From Streptomyces zagrosensis (GTDB lineage: Bacteria > Actinomycetota > Actinomycetes > Streptomycetales > Streptomycetaceae): 64,000 bases of DNA. Within the stretch, counting starts at the first letter, position 1, and each line of letters opens with the position of its first letter. Location: positions 372,001-436,000 of the forward strand of contig NZ_JACHJL010000003.1 of NCBI RefSeq assembly GCF_014203645.1, read 5' to 3'. This document shows positions 45,724 through 57,036 of the stretch, piece after piece. The notes beneath the pieces were generated by a model. The model saw nothing but the letters and a program-made list of their open reading frames with translations, was not told where the DNA came from and made no database searches. The position numbers and the translations under genes are program-made.

Positions 45724-47285
45724 CCGTCGAAGGTACGAAGCGGCCCATTCGCCGCGCGCTGGTCAGCGTCTACGACAAGACAGGGCTTGAGGAGTTGGCA
45801 CGCGGCCTGCACGCGGCGGGCGTCCAACTCGTCTCGACCGGCTCGACGGCCGCAAAGATCGCCGCGGCAGGAGTGCCGGTGACCAAGGTGGAGGAGCTGA
45901 CCGGGTTTCCGGAGTGTCTCGACGGGCGCGTGAAGACGCTGCACCCCCGCGTGCACGCGGGCATCCTCGCCGACCAGCGCCTCGAAGCGCACCGCGAGCA
46001 GCTCGCGGAGCTGGGCGTCGAGCCGTTTGAGCTGGTGATCGTGAACCTGTATCCGTTCGAGGAGACCGTCGCCTCTGGCGCGGCCCCGGACGAGTGCGTG
46101 GAGCAGATCGACATCGGTGGCCCGTCCATGGTGCGCGCCGCCGCCAAGAACCATCCGTCAGTGGCCGTGGTCGTCAACCCGGACCGCTACCCGCAGGTGT
46201 TGGCCGCCGCGGCCGATGGCGGCTTCGACCTCAGTGTGCGCAAGCGGCTGGCCGCCGAGGCGTTCCAGCACACCGCCGCGTACGACACGGCGGTGGCGGG
46301 TTGGTTCGCCGCCGATTACGCGTCCGACGGCGCGGAGTTCCCCGGCTTCATCGGCGTCACGTACGAGCGTAAGAACGTGCTGCGCTACGGCGAGAACCCG
46401 CACCAGGCCGCCGCGCTGTACACCGGCGGGTGCGGTGGTCTCGCCGAGGCCGAGCAGTTGCACGGCAAGGAGATGTCGTACAACAACTACGTGGACACCG
46501 ACGCCGCCCGCCGCGCCGCCTACGATCACGGCGTGGACCAGGCGTGCGTGGCGATCATCAAGCACGCCAACCCGTGCGGCATCGCCGTGGGCGCGGATGT
46601 CGCTGAGGCGCACCGCAAGGCGCACGCCTGTGACCCGCTCTCCGCCTTCGGCGGCGTGATCGCGGTCAACCAGCCGGTCACGCGGGCGATGGCCGAGCAG
46701 GTCGCCGAGATCTTCACCGAGGTCATCGTCGCGCCGAGCTACGAAGAGGGCGCGGTCGAGGCACTGGCCAAGAAGAAGAACATCCGCGTGCTGCGCTGCC
46801 CGGATGCGCCCAGCACCCCCGCGGAGTTCCGTCCGATCGACGGTGGCGGCCTCGCCCAGCTCAAGGACGTCTTCCAGGCCGCTGGCGACGCCCCGGCCAA
46901 CTGGACGCTGGCCACCGGCGAGGCGCTGGATGCGGCCGGGCTCGCCGAGTTGGCGTTCGCCTGGCGCGCGTGCCGCGCGGTGAAGTCCAACGCCATCTTG
47001 CTGGCCAAGGGCGGCGCAACGGTCGGCGTGGGCATGGGGCAGGTCAACCGGGTGGACTCGGCGCGGCTCGCGGTGCAGCGGGCGGGTGAGGAGCGGGCGG
47101 CGGGCGCGTACGCGGCGTCGGACGCGTTCTTCCCGTTCCCCGATGGCCTTGAGGTGCTGACTGCGGCTGGGGTCAAGGCCGTCGTGCAGCCGGGCGGTTC
47201 GGTCCGCGACGAACTGGTCATCGAAGCCGCGAAGGCGGCGGGCGTCACCATGTACTTCACGGGCACGCGCCACTTCTTCCACTGA
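45720..47285 (+). CDS. purH: Bifunctional AICAR transformylase / IMP cyclohydrolase
   Basis: 521 residues, normal length. Catalyses the last two steps to IMP. N-terminal IMP cyclohydrolase domain: [45 protein letters not shown]-terminal transformylase: [32 protein letters not shown] (catalytic Lys-His), [30 protein letters not shown] and the closing [24 protein letters not shown] overlap with purN makes a tight operon. A hairpin follows at 47369. Confidence 0.98.
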   Translation: MTVEGTKRPIRRALVSVYDKTGLEELARGLHAAGVQLVSTGSTAAKIAAAGVPVTKVEELTGFPECLDGRVKTLHPRVHAGILADQRLEAHREQLAELGVEPFELVIVNLYPFEETVASGAAPDECVEQIDIGGPSMVRAAAKNHPSVAVVVNPDRYPQVLAAAADGGFDLSVRKRLAAEAFQHTAAYDTAVAGWFAADYASDGAEFPGFIGVTYERKNVLRYGENPHQAAALYTGGCGGLAEAEQLHGKEMSYNNYVDTDAARRAAYDHGVDQACVAIIKHANPCGIAVGADVAEAHRKAHACDPLSAFGGVIAVNQPVTRAMAEQVAEIFTEVIVAPSYEEGAVEALAKKKNIRVLRCPDAPSTPAEFRPIDGGGLAQLKDVFQAAGDAPANWTLATGEALDAAGLAELAFAWRACRAVKSNAILLAKGGATVGVGMGQVNRVDSARLAVQRAGEERAAGAYAASDAFFPFPDGLEVLTAAGVKAVVQPGGSVRDELVIEAAKAAGVTMYFTGTRHFFH

Positions 47286-47368
47286 GTGTCGGCTCTCCCC
47301 TGAGCTTCGGTCACTTGCCGCTGGGCCCGGCCGGCCGCCGTCGAGCCTTCGGGGCTGCGGGCGGGTTA

Positions 47369-47400
47369 CGTCGGGCCCCGCGGGGCCGCTGGGCCCGACG
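47369..47400 (+). terminator. Hairpin after purNH
   Basis: Perfect 10-pair stem CGTCGGGCCC/GGGCCCGACG with a 12-base GC-rich loop, 84 bases after the purH stop and 180 bases before folD. It probably separates the two transcripts. Confidence 0.7.
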
Positions 47401-47580
47401 CGTTGCCCCGTCAGCTCCCGCCCCAGTCAGCTCCCGACCCCGTCAGCTCGCCGCACGCTCGCCGACCACGTACCCGCGTTCGCCGAAATCCATAGCCCGC
47501 ATCGGGTTCAGCTCCCGCCGTCCGGCCGCGTGCCGGACCCTGGGGAGAACCGAACTCCGCTTATCCAGGAGGATGGGTCC

Positions 47581-48447
47581 ATGACCGCCCAGATTCTCGA
47601 TGGCAAGGCCACCGCCGCCGCGATCAAGTCCGCCCTCGTCGCCCGTGTGAAGGCGCTCCAGGCCAAGGGGCTCCAGCCCGGCCTAGGGACCCTGCTGGTG
47701 GGCGATGACCCCGGCAGCAAGTGGTACGTGGCGGGCAAGCACCGCGACTGCGCGCAGGTGGGCATCGCCTCCATCCAGCGCGAACTGCCGGACACCGCCA
47801 CCCAAGAGGAGATCGAGGCGGTCGTACGGGAGCTCAACGAGAACCCGGAGTGCACGGGCTACATCGTGCAGTTGCCGCTGCCCAAGGGCATTGACACTAA
47901 TCGGGTCCTTGAGCTGATGGACCCGCTCAAGGATGCCGATGGGCTGCACCCGATGAGCCTGGGCCGTCTCGTGCTCGGCGAGAGCGGCCCGCTGCCCTGC
48001 ACGCCGTACGGGATCATCCAGCTCCTGCGGCATCACGGGGTGGAGATCAACGGCGCGCATGTCGTCGTCGTCGGGCGCGGCATCACCGTTGGCCGCTCGA
48101 TTGGCCTGCTGCTGACCCGTAAGTCCGAGAACGCGACCGTCACCCTGTGCCACACCGGCACCCGCGATCTGTCGGCTGCTCTACGTCAGGCCGACATCAT
48201 CGTGGCGGCTGCGGGCGTGGGCCACCTCATCAAGCCGGAGGACGTCAAGCCGGGCGCTGCGGTGCTCGATGTGGGCGTGAGCCGGGACGGCGAGGGCAAG
48301 ATCGTCGGAGATGTGGCCCCCGGCGTCGCCGAGGTCGCCGGCTGGCTCTCCCCGAACCCGGGCGGCGTCGGGCCGATGACCAGGGCCCAACTCCTCGTTA
48401 ACGTTGTCGAAGCCGCCGAACGCGCGGCGACCGGAGCGCAGGGCTGA
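47581..48447 (+). CDS. folD: Methylenetetrahydrofolate dehydrogenase / cyclohydrolase
   Basis: 288 residues from ATG 47581, preceded by AGGAGG. Supplies 10-formyl-THF, the cofactor used by PurN and PurH just upstream. Motifs: [20 protein letters not shown] (with the catalytic Lys next to Tyr region), [37 protein letters not shown], Rossmann [17 protein letters not shown], and [14 protein letters not shown] at the end. An open frame extends upstream to 47530 but the strong ribosome binding site fixes the start. Confidence 0.98.
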   Translation: MTAQILDGKATAAAIKSALVARVKALQAKGLQPGLGTLLVGDDPGSKWYVAGKHRDCAQVGIASIQRELPDTATQEEIEAVVRELNENPECTGYIVQLPLPKGIDTNRVLELMDPLKDADGLHPMSLGRLVLGESGPLPCTPYGIIQLLRHHGVEINGAHVVVVGRGITVGRSIGLLLTRKSENATVTLCHTGTRDLSAALRQADIIVAAAGVGHLIKPEDVKPGAAVLDVGVSRDGEGKIVGDVAPGVAEVAGWLSPNPGGVGPMTRAQLLVNVVEAAERAATGAQG

Positions 48448-48478
48448 GCCGGGAAGCCGGAGAGAGGGGCGGTCAGCC

Positions 48479-48982
48479 ATGAGCGTGCACGCGAGCGGTG
48501 AAGGTGGCACGGGGCCGGCCGCGGCCGTGGCCATGTCGGAACCGCAACCGGGGCCGCGGGCCGGGACGCAGGCGCAGCGTCACTCCGGCTCGGGGCGCGG
48601 CTCACGCCGCTTTCCGTCGATCACCAGAGACACCGCCCGGCCCGAAGGCGGTGGCCGAGCGGCGGGTGGTCGGGCGCCGGCGCCCGCCCGGCAGTGGCCG
48701 CTGCTCACGGTCATGGCCGGGGTCGGTGCGGGGCTGCTGATCGTCGCCCTCGACGAGCACCGAGCCGGCACCCTGGTGATCGGCTTCTCGCTGCTGCTCG
48801 GGGCCGTGCTGCGCTGGATGCTGCCGTCTGTGGGGATGCTCGCGGTGCGGTCACGCTTCACCGACATGGTGACGTACGGGCTGCTCGGCACCCTGATCGT
48901 GCTGCTGTCGATGATGACGCAGCCGGACCCATGGCTTGAGCTCCCGTTCCTGGAAGACGTGGTCCACTTCACGGTCCGCTGA
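48479..48982 (+). CDS. DUF3017 membrane protein
   Basis: 167 residues from ATG 48479, with GAGAGAGGGGCGG upstream. An Ala/Gly/Arg-rich cytoplasmic N-terminus of about 80 residues is followed by three helices: PLLTVMAGVGAGLLIVAL, GTLVIGFSLLLGAVLRWML and MVTYGLLGTLIVLLSMMT. Family DUF3017, conserved after folD in Streptomyces. It begins 31 bases after folD and is likely co-transcribed. Function unknown. Confidence 0.85.
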   Translation: MSVHASGEGGTGPAAAVAMSEPQPGPRAGTQAQRHSGSGRGSRRFPSITRDTARPEGGGRAAGGRAPAPARQWPLLTVMAGVGAGLLIVALDEHRAGTLVIGFSLLLGAVLRWMLPSVGMLAVRSRFTDMVTYGLLGTLIVLLSMMTQPDPWLELPFLEDVVHFTVR

Positions 48983-49968
48983 GGCGGGCTCGGGCGCTAG
49001 GCTGCCGGGCCCGCTGAGGCTGTCGGGGCCGTCGGGTCTGTCTGTCGGGCCTGAGACGGAGCGGTCTGAGGTGGCGTTCTGAGGTCCGCATCGCTGATGG
49101 GCTGAGAGCCGCTGGGCTGAGATCGCCGTGGAGTTGAGCTGACGTGCCAGGGCGTACGAGGCCGCAGTGTGACGGCAGCTCGCCCCCCACCCCCGTAGGA
49201 GGACAAGCCGCCGTTCGTTGCGCCCGGGCCAACGCTCGCTGGCGCCACGAAAGTGACGGCCACTGACGCGCGGCACAGCAGTGTCGCGCTGATGTCGTGG
49301 TCTCACGCTGGTGTCGCACTGGAGCGCGGGTTTGTTCCCGGTACGCGATCCGAACTGTGTACGAGCATCACCGCAGAGCCGGGGTGGATCAAGCGCAGGA
49401 TGCGGGCTGTGGCCCAGAGGTGACTGTTCCGGTACGGCGTTGCAGTTATGCAACGAGACCGCTCCAAGCTGGCGTTTTCCGGCCGGGGTGACGGGCGGCG
49501 CGAGCACGGGCGGGCGCGTGAGCGCGGAGAGGCGACCGTCGCGTGGGTGCGTGGGTGCGTGGGTGCGTGGGTGCGTGGGTGCGTGGGTGCGTGGGTGCGT
49601 GGGTGCGTGGCGCGCGGGGGCGCGGTTACCGGTGGATGGGGGAGGCCGGCGGTGTGGGGCGGGCGGGTACGAGGGGCGGCGCGGGGGCCGGCGGTGGGGA
49701 AAGAGGCGCAGGGCGTGGCGGATGAGGCGCGGGTGGGGGAGCGTCGTCCGGTCCTGGGCGGGCAGGGCCAACTGATGTCGTACGCGAAGCGGTCCGACCT
49801 GCGCCGCTCCGATGCGCCCTGTATCCGGGAACTGTCATTCTTAAGAACAGCCTGCGCAGGGAGGGCCTACGGCCTGCGCAGGGTGGATGGACAGGGGCCG
49901 CAGGTGTCTCGGTGGGGACGAGACGGCGGAGCGGGCCAGACGATGGATGTCGGGGGATAGGGGGAACG
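48983..49968. other. 1 kb intergenic region before the XRE/DUF2690 gene
   Basis: Contains an 8-base tandem repeat (listed) and no supportable gene. Frames here are Arg/Ala/Gly/His-rich shadows. The promoter of the XRE gene should lie between 49780 and 49950, where ACTGTCATTCTTAAGAACAG is locally AT-rich. Confidence 0.5.
49541..49611. repeat. Octanucleotide tandem array GCGTGGGT, about 9 copies
   Basis: Nearly nine exact head-to-tail copies of an 8-base unit in a non-coding stretch. Such arrays change length by slippage. One strand is a regular G-run (GGG every 8 bases), which could favour quadruplex-like structure. Confidence 0.9.
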
Positions 49969-52230
49969 ATGCCTCGCTGGAGGGAGCTTCCGGAGGAACT
50001 CGATCCGCAAGTGCGCGAGTTCGTCGAACGGTTGCGCCTACTCGTGGAAGGCGGCGAGCTGGACATGGCCACGCTCGCCGACCGCACCGGCTACGGCAAA
50101 CCGTCGTGGGAGCGCTATCTCAACGGCAGACTGCTGCCGCCCTGGAGCGCAGCGGAGGCGTTGGCCGGAGTAACCGGAGCCGACGCCGATCAGCTGGCCA
50201 TGCTGTGGGAGTTGGCCGAACGCGCCTGGAGCCGGTCCGAGATGCAGTACGACGTCACGGTTGAGGCGATCCGTGTGGCGCGAGCGCGGGCCATCTTCGG
50301 CATGACGGCCAGATCTACCAAGAAGCGGCTCTGGGGCCTACGGGGCCCGGTACGCCGCCCGAAGGCGCCGACACGCAGGGCCATTCCGCCCCCGGCAGGC
50401 CCCCGTCCGAGCGGACCCGCGACCGGCTCAACCGTGTCAAGCGGAACCGCGACCGGAACCGCGCCGGAAACCGCAGTCGCGTCCGCGACCGAGCCGGGAG
50501 CCGGAACTGGCACAGGGCCTGGAAACGGAATCGAAGCCGGAGCCGGAGCCGGAGCCGAAGCCGGAGCCGGAACCGGAGCCGGAACCGGAGCCGGAACCAA
50601 GAACGGAACCAAGGCGGGAGCCGGCCCAGGCGCAGCCGAGCCCGGTGAGCCGGGGCCCGGCGCGGGCGTGGTGAGCAGTGGTACGAAAGCGGGCGCGACG
50701 AAGCGCATGGGTACAGATGTGGGCACGGAAACGGCAGGGTGCGGTACAGGCATGGATGGGCGTACGGGTACGCGCACGGGCGCGGACGCAGATACGGGCA
50801 CGGGCACGGGCATAGGCACGGATACGGGCGCGGGGACTGACTCGGACGGGCCAGGCGTTACGGCAGGGAAGGGTACATCGGCCGGACAGCGTAGGCCGAA
50901 CAAGAAGAGCATCCCGAACAGGCGCGGGGCACCGGGCAAGTGGCCAGTGCTCGACAAGCACGCTGCGCTGTCGGGCAACCAGGCGGTACCCGAGGGCAAA
51001 GCCGAGCCGGAGGAGCCGGTTGCGGCAGGAGAGTGGAATGCGCCGGACGGGAGTGGGGCGCCGGACGAGACCGGTGAGCCGGGAGGACGTGCTGAGCCGG
51101 GTGACGGGGCGGACGTGGCCCACCCCGGGCATGAGGCCGCCCCCGACCCCCTCGCACCTGACCACCTCGCGTTGGGTGGGCCGACTGCCGAGAGCGACAC
51201 CTCGGGCGGGCGGGCAGTGGGCAACGGTGCGCGAGGTTCGGCCGTTGGCTCGTCAGCCGAGCGGCCCGCATGGCTGGTTGGGGCCAGTGGGTTGCCCGAT
51301 CTGAACGCCATGCCGTACGAGGACGACGAGGCGCCGCCGCGACCCCGGTTGGCCTGGCCGCGCAACCTCGTGATGCCGACGCCGAGCCCGGTCATACCAC
51401 CGTCCACCGCCCCCGGCACGCGCCTGCCGCGGAAGCCACGTCCGTACGTGCCGCCGGAGCGCGTGACGTTTCCGTACAAGCCAACCGATGCCACTGCCAC
51501 CACCGCCACCACCGGCTCGCAGGGGGCACCACCGGCGCAGGCAACAGCCGCATCATCCGAGTCATCAGAACCATTAGAACCAGCCGCATCGGCCGTGCCC
51601 GGTGCCTCGGCCCCGGGAACCTGGGCCGGCGGGCCGATGGGTCGTGGTGGGCCCGGCTCCGCCACGGCCGGCCCTGCCGCGGCTGGCTCCGCGGTGACCG
51701 CAGGGCCCGCCTCGCCCGTCGCGACGGGTGGGCGGTGGCATCGGCTGGCGATATTCGCGGCGGGCGTCGTGAGCACGCTGCTCATCGTCGCGGCCGTGGT
51801 GGTGATCCTCGACCTGCGCGGCGGTGATGACCAGGCGAAGGGCCACGGTCCTACACCGTCGCCGAGCGTGAAACTGCCAGCGGGTGTGAAGTGCACGGGG
51901 GCGGCGTGCAACGGCAAGGACCCGGAGGCGATGGGGTGTAGCGGCTCGCATGCGAGCACGACCGCGGACGCCGTCGTCGGCACCGCGTATGTGGAGGTCC
52001 GCTACAGCAAGGTGTGTGGCGCGGCCTGGGCCCGGATCGCCCGAGCGGGTGCGGATGATGAGGTGAGCGTGACGGGAACGAAGAAGGGGGCGACGCGGGC
52101 CCCGGAGCGTACCCAGACGGTGGATGCGGATGGTGACGCCTACACCGCCATGGTGACCGTGCAGCCCGGGACGCTGGCCACGGCCTGTGTGACGCGGGCA
52201 TCTGGTGAGCACGGGTGCACTCGCCGCTGA
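49969..52230 (+). CDS. XRE-type regulator with membrane anchor and DUF2690 domain
   Basis: 753 residues from ATG 49969 (GGGGGAACG upstream). Helix-turn-helix at about 5-80: [61 protein letters not shown] very long disordered region follows, with [13 protein letters not shown] and PxEPxE-like repeats. A single membrane helix (about 593-615, [19 protein letters not shown]) leads to an extracellular DUF2690 domain with six Cys ([41 protein letters not shown]). The layout (cytoplasmic DNA-binding head, extracellular sensor) suggests one-component transmembrane regulation. Target unknown. Confidence 0.87.
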   Translation: MPRWRELPEELDPQVREFVERLRLLVEGGELDMATLADRTGYGKPSWERYLNGRLLPPWSAAEALAGVTGADADQLAMLWELAERAWSRSEMQYDVTVEAIRVARARAIFGMTARSTKKRLWGLRGPVRRPKAPTRRAIPPPAGPRPSGPATGSTVSSGTATGTAPETAVASATEPGAGTGTGPGNGIEAGAGAGAEAGAGTGAGTGAGTKNGTKAGAGPGAAEPGEPGPGAGVVSSGTKAGATKRMGTDVGTETAGCGTGMDGRTGTRTGADADTGTGTGIGTDTGAGTDSDGPGVTAGKGTSAGQRRPNKKSIPNRRGAPGKWPVLDKHAALSGNQAVPEGKAEPEEPVAAGEWNAPDGSGAPDETGEPGGRAEPGDGADVAHPGHEAAPDPLAPDHLALGGPTAESDTSGGRAVGNGARGSAVGSSAERPAWLVGASGLPDLNAMPYEDDEAPPRPRLAWPRNLVMPTPSPVIPPSTAPGTRLPRKPRPYVPPERVTFPYKPTDATATTATTGSQGAPPAQATAASSESSEPLEPAASAVPGASAPGTWAGGPMGRGGPGSATAGPAAAGSAVTAGPASPVATGGRWHRLAIFAAGVVSTLLIVAAVVVILDLRGGDDQAKGHGPTPSPSVKLPAGVKCTGAACNGKDPEAMGCSGSHASTTADAVVGTAYVEVRYSKVCGAAWARIARAGADDEVSVTGTKKGATRAPERTQTVDADGDAYTAMVTVQPGTLATACVTRASGEHGCTRR

Positions 52231-53843
<1,613 letters not shown>

Positions 53844-54012
53844 GTCCGACACCATGCGCACCACTCGCCACTCGCCTACCGTCACGTGCCATGCGTCACC
53901 GGCCATCTGCCATCTCGTCCCGTGCCGTTGCGCACGAGATGAACAGGGGCTGTGCTGCCCGATGCGGTAAGCGGAGGATGAGCCCCAGCGGGGGCTGACC
54001 TGAGCGAGAACC

Positions 54013-54053
54013 GAAAGGCCGTTCCCCGGTCACGCACCGGGGAACGGCCTTTC
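54013..54053 (+). terminator. Strong terminator after mdh
   Basis: An 18-pair perfect stem GAAAGGCCGTTCCCCGGT / ACCGGGGAACGGCCTTTC with a 5-base loop CACGC, 170 bases after the mdh stop. Ends in TTTCG, giving a short T-run. Confidence 0.9.
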
Positions 54054-54178
54054 GTCATATGAACGTCTGGCCATCCGGGAAGAGATGGCGAAGTTATCCA
54101 CAGGTTTGTTCGCTGACTGTGGCGGTGCGTCAGTTTCCCTTACGGTGAAGGCAATTCACGCAATCCTCGGGGGGACGC

Positions 54179-56155
54179 ATGAATCAGGACAACTGCCCAC
54201 GTGCGCATGCGACGGCACCACCACCTCGCTCACCATCGTCCGGCCCCGTCAGTGGCCCACCCGAGCCGGATCAGTCCAACTCCACGGCCACTGCGACCAC
54301 CTCACCGCCAGGTGCGGCCTCCCCGTCGCCGAGTGGGGCCTCCCCCGCGGCAGCACCCCTGGCCGGTGCAGCGCACCCCGCCACCCGTACCACCGGGGCG
54401 CCCGTGCCCGATCCCCGCGGGCCCCAGTTGCCCGGCTCGCCCGGCGGCCGGGCGCCCCGGCGCGCGGGCTACGCGGACAGCGAGGCCACTCGGCTGCTGT
54501 GCGCCGGCACCTACCTGGACGACGCCTTCCGGGACGCCATCGTGCAGGAGTTGTACGTCCACGAGGAGCGGGTCGTGGCGCCCTCGCTCGGCATCGACGC
54601 ATCCCGAGTCCTGGCACATGCGCTGCGGGCCCGCAGGATGGAGTCGGGCGCGGCGCTGCTGCTCGTTGTGCTGTGGCTGGCCCTGCTCCTCGCCACCCCG
54701 TTGCTCGGCGCCCTCTTTCTGCTCGCCTGTGTCCTGGTGGCCTGTGCCTCGTGGGCTGGAGGACGCTCCTACGGGCCGGTGAAGACGGACTATCCCGGTG
54801 CCGACGCCACCCAAGAGCGGCGCCGCCGGATAACGATCATCTTGTGGCTGTTCAGCGGCATGCTGCTCGTGCTGTACGCGATCATGCTCATCGGCGTGAC
54901 CGCCATGGGCGAACGGACGGTTGATCCCGGCATCGGCATGGTCGGCATGGTCGGCGCGAGCGGTGGTGTGCGGCTCTACGAGGGTTGGGCCGGCCTGGTG
55001 GTCCCGCTGGCGATGGCCGGAGTGATTCTGTACCGGCGCCACCAGGTCATCGGCGCGCTCACGGTGGAACTGTCCCCCGAGACGTTCGCCAGGCCGGAGC
55101 CGGATGTGGCCGAGCAGTACGAGGGCACACGGTTTCGGCGCGTGCGGGACCTCGTCAACCGGGAACAGCACTCGCCGCTGATCATGTACCACGCGCAGCA
55201 TCCGTTTCTCGGCGCGGGCAGCCCGTACGAGCCCTGGACCCTGGCAGTCCAACTGCGGCCACGGGAGGGGCAGGAGCAGACGCGGCTCGACAACCGTGTC
55301 GTGCTGGAGAAGGTCGCACCACTGGTGACCAAGCTGCGGGTGCCCGCGGCTCAGGGGCCGCCACACCTCCCCGTCGAAGTGCGCGACCGGTTGCGCGGCC
55401 TGGAGCTTGATGAGTGTGTGTTTGTACAGGCCGAGGGGTTGCGGCAGCGGTCGGCCGCGCCCTACGGGCCGGGGGAGTTCACGCGCCAACAGGCCGAGGC
55501 CGTCGAGGAAGGCGGTGAGACCCGCCGGCATTTCCTCCGCATCCGCGTCGGAGCCTGGCGCGAGGAGGTTGTGGTCACCGTCTTCGTGCGGGTGCACACC
55601 CAAGGCGGCATGCTGATGCTGGAGTTCGCGCCGCACGTGCTGCGCCCGATCCGTCCCGCCTTCCGCGCCATTGACCGCATCGCGGACTCCGCCCGGCGCA
55701 GCCGGGCTGCCGGCAGGGTGGTCTCGGCCTTCCTGGAGATGCCAGCGGCGGCGGGCCGGGCGTTGCTCTATCCGTTCCGCCAGGTCGCGTTCGCCTGGCG
55801 GATATATGTCGGGGCCTATGACCGGGCGGTGCCGGATGGGCCATGGGCGTCGGTGCGGGAACTGGGCAGCGACCAGAGCGCTTCCCGCTTCCAGGAGATG
55901 GACGTCAGCCGCTACCTCAAAAGCGTGGAGGACCGGGTGGCGGGCGGCGTCCGGCAGGCGCTCGCGGAGGCGGGCTGGCAGACCGGCGAGTTCGAGCAGA
56001 AGGTCATCAACGTCAGCGGGGGCGGCGTCTTCATCGAGTCGGCGCGCGACAGCGCCATCGGCATCGGCGACAACCACACGATCAGCAACGTCAGGCCCGC
56101 CCCCGGCGTGGGTCTGGGTGGCGGCGCAGGAGGGGACGGCAATGCGACCGGCTGA
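54179..56155 (+). CDS. Multi-domain membrane protein of unknown function
   Basis: 658 residues from ATG 54179 (GGGGGGAC upstream). A Pro/Ser/Thr/Ala-rich N-terminus (about 95 residues) precedes a conserved part: DSEATRLLCAGTYLDDAFRD, EERVVAPSLGIDASRVLAHA. Helices: SGAALLLVVLWLALLLATPL and following, IIILWLFSGMLLVLYAIMLI-like, AGLVVPLAMAGVILY. The C-terminal half is soluble (VQLRPREGQEQTRLDNRVVL; FVRVHTQGGMLMLEFAPHVL). It ends with NVSGGGVFIESARDSAIGIG and DNHTISN, a motif echoed in the next gene. I do not recognise the family. Confidence 0.78.
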   Translation: MNQDNCPRAHATAPPPRSPSSGPVSGPPEPDQSNSTATATTSPPGAASPSPSGASPAAAPLAGAAHPATRTTGAPVPDPRGPQLPGSPGGRAPRRAGYADSEATRLLCAGTYLDDAFRDAIVQELYVHEERVVAPSLGIDASRVLAHALRARRMESGAALLLVVLWLALLLATPLLGALFLLACVLVACASWAGGRSYGPVKTDYPGADATQERRRRITIILWLFSGMLLVLYAIMLIGVTAMGERTVDPGIGMVGMVGASGGVRLYEGWAGLVVPLAMAGVILYRRHQVIGALTVELSPETFARPEPDVAEQYEGTRFRRVRDLVNREQHSPLIMYHAQHPFLGAGSPYEPWTLAVQLRPREGQEQTRLDNRVVLEKVAPLVTKLRVPAAQGPPHLPVEVRDRLRGLELDECVFVQAEGLRQRSAAPYGPGEFTRQQAEAVEEGGETRRHFLRIRVGAWREEVVVTVFVRVHTQGGMLMLEFAPHVLRPIRPAFRAIDRIADSARRSRAAGRVVSAFLEMPAAAGRALLYPFRQVAFAWRIYVGAYDRAVPDGPWASVRELGSDQSASRFQEMDVSRYLKSVEDRVAGGVRQALAEAGWQTGEFEQKVINVSGGGVFIESARDSAIGIGDNHTISNVRPAPGVGLGGGAGGDGNATG

Positions 56156-56294
56156 CGCGGGGACGGCACGGGCCCCGGCGATCACGTGCCAACCGCAACC
56201 CTGGCGACGAGGATCGGGGCCGCGGCGACCCGGGCGGTGCTGACGGATTGCGTGCGAGCAACGCCGCGAAAGGTGACGATCGGATGGCAGCGGT

Positions 56295-56957
56295 TTGGAC
56301 CGCGGCGAGTTCGGACCAGCGGTTCGGACAGCAGCGTCACGGATGACGGCGGTTCGGGCGGCACTGACGTGGATGACAGCGGTACGGGACAACGGAGGCA
56401 CGGCCCACAGCGCCACGGATGACGGCGGTTCGGATGGCAACAGCGTGGACAACAGCGGTTCAGACGGCACCGACGCGGAAGGCAACGACGTGGAAGGCAC
56501 CGACTCGCACAACACCGACTCGCACAACACCGGCTCGGGCGACACCGGCTCGGGTGATGCAGGGAGCGCCAGCGCGGACGCAGGCACCGGGAGCGGTTGG
56601 CGAACCGGCTCCATCCGGCTCGGCAATGTGCACAACAGCGCCGTGGGCATCGGCAACCACCACCACATCGAGACCGTCCGGCACGAGGCGACGCCCCGCG
56701 ACCCGGCGTACGAGCGGCTCTCCGAGGCGATCCAGCAGCTCGGGGAGGACCTGGCGCGAGTCGTGCCAAGTTCCCAGACCGTGGCGCTCGCCGATGAACT
56801 GTCCGGCGCCCAGGACGAGATCCAGCGCACCGGGCAGGCCAGTCCCGGCCGGCTCGCCAGGTTGCGGACGCTGCTTCAGGACGCCAGTGCCAGCATCGGC
56901 ATGCTGGCCTCCGGGGTGGCGGTCGGCCAGGCGATTGGACCACTCATCGGGGGCTGA
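56295..56957 (+). CDS. Unknown protein sharing a motif with its neighbour, N-terminus uncertain
   Basis: 220 residues as an open frame. The first 100 residues are Asp/Gly/Ser/Thr low complexity with no ribosome binding site. In another frame just upstream (56186-56422) the same kind of sequence (VTDDGGSGGTDVDDSG) runs on, which suggests a 1-base shift near 56385-56395 in the repetitive part. From about 100 on, sequence is normal: SIRLGNVHNSAVGIGNHHHI, echoing the SAIGIGDNHTI of the upstream gene, then helices (YERLSEAIQQLGEDLARVVP; RLARLRTLLQDASASIGMLA) and a Gly-rich end GVAVGQAIGPLIGG. The true start may be GTG 56445. Function unknown. Confidence 0.6.
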   Translation: MDRGEFGPAVRTAASRMTAVRAALTWMTAVRDNGGTAHSATDDGGSDGNSVDNSGSDGTDAEGNDVEGTDSHNTDSHNTGSGDTGSGDAGSASADAGTGSGWRTGSIRLGNVHNSAVGIGNHHHIETVRHEATPRDPAYERLSEAIQQLGEDLARVVPSSQTVALADELSGAQDEIQRTGQASPGRLARLRTLLQDASASIGMLASGVAVGQAIGPLIGG

Positions 56958-57036
56958 TCGCGAGGCCGAGCAAGGTCCCCGCGGGCTGGGACCGGCGCTC
57001 GCGATGCCGTGACCTGACGTGACGTCAGGAACGGCG

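Noticed and set aside
47405..47580. Possible ZTP or tetrahydrofolate riboswitch before folD
   Set aside because: Folate and purine context invited it, but I could not find the conserved blocks of either class; only a small GTCCGGC/GCCGGAC stem is present. An Infernal search with the pfl and THF models would decide.
49541..49611. CRISPR-like regular repeat
   Set aside because: Unit is 8 bases with no spacers and no cas genes; it is a simple tandem array.
54302..56830. 842-codon minus-strand open frame opposite the unknown membrane genes
   Set aside because: The plus-strand frames have membrane helices, starts and normal codon bias; the minus frame has Arg/His/Pro-rich shadow composition.
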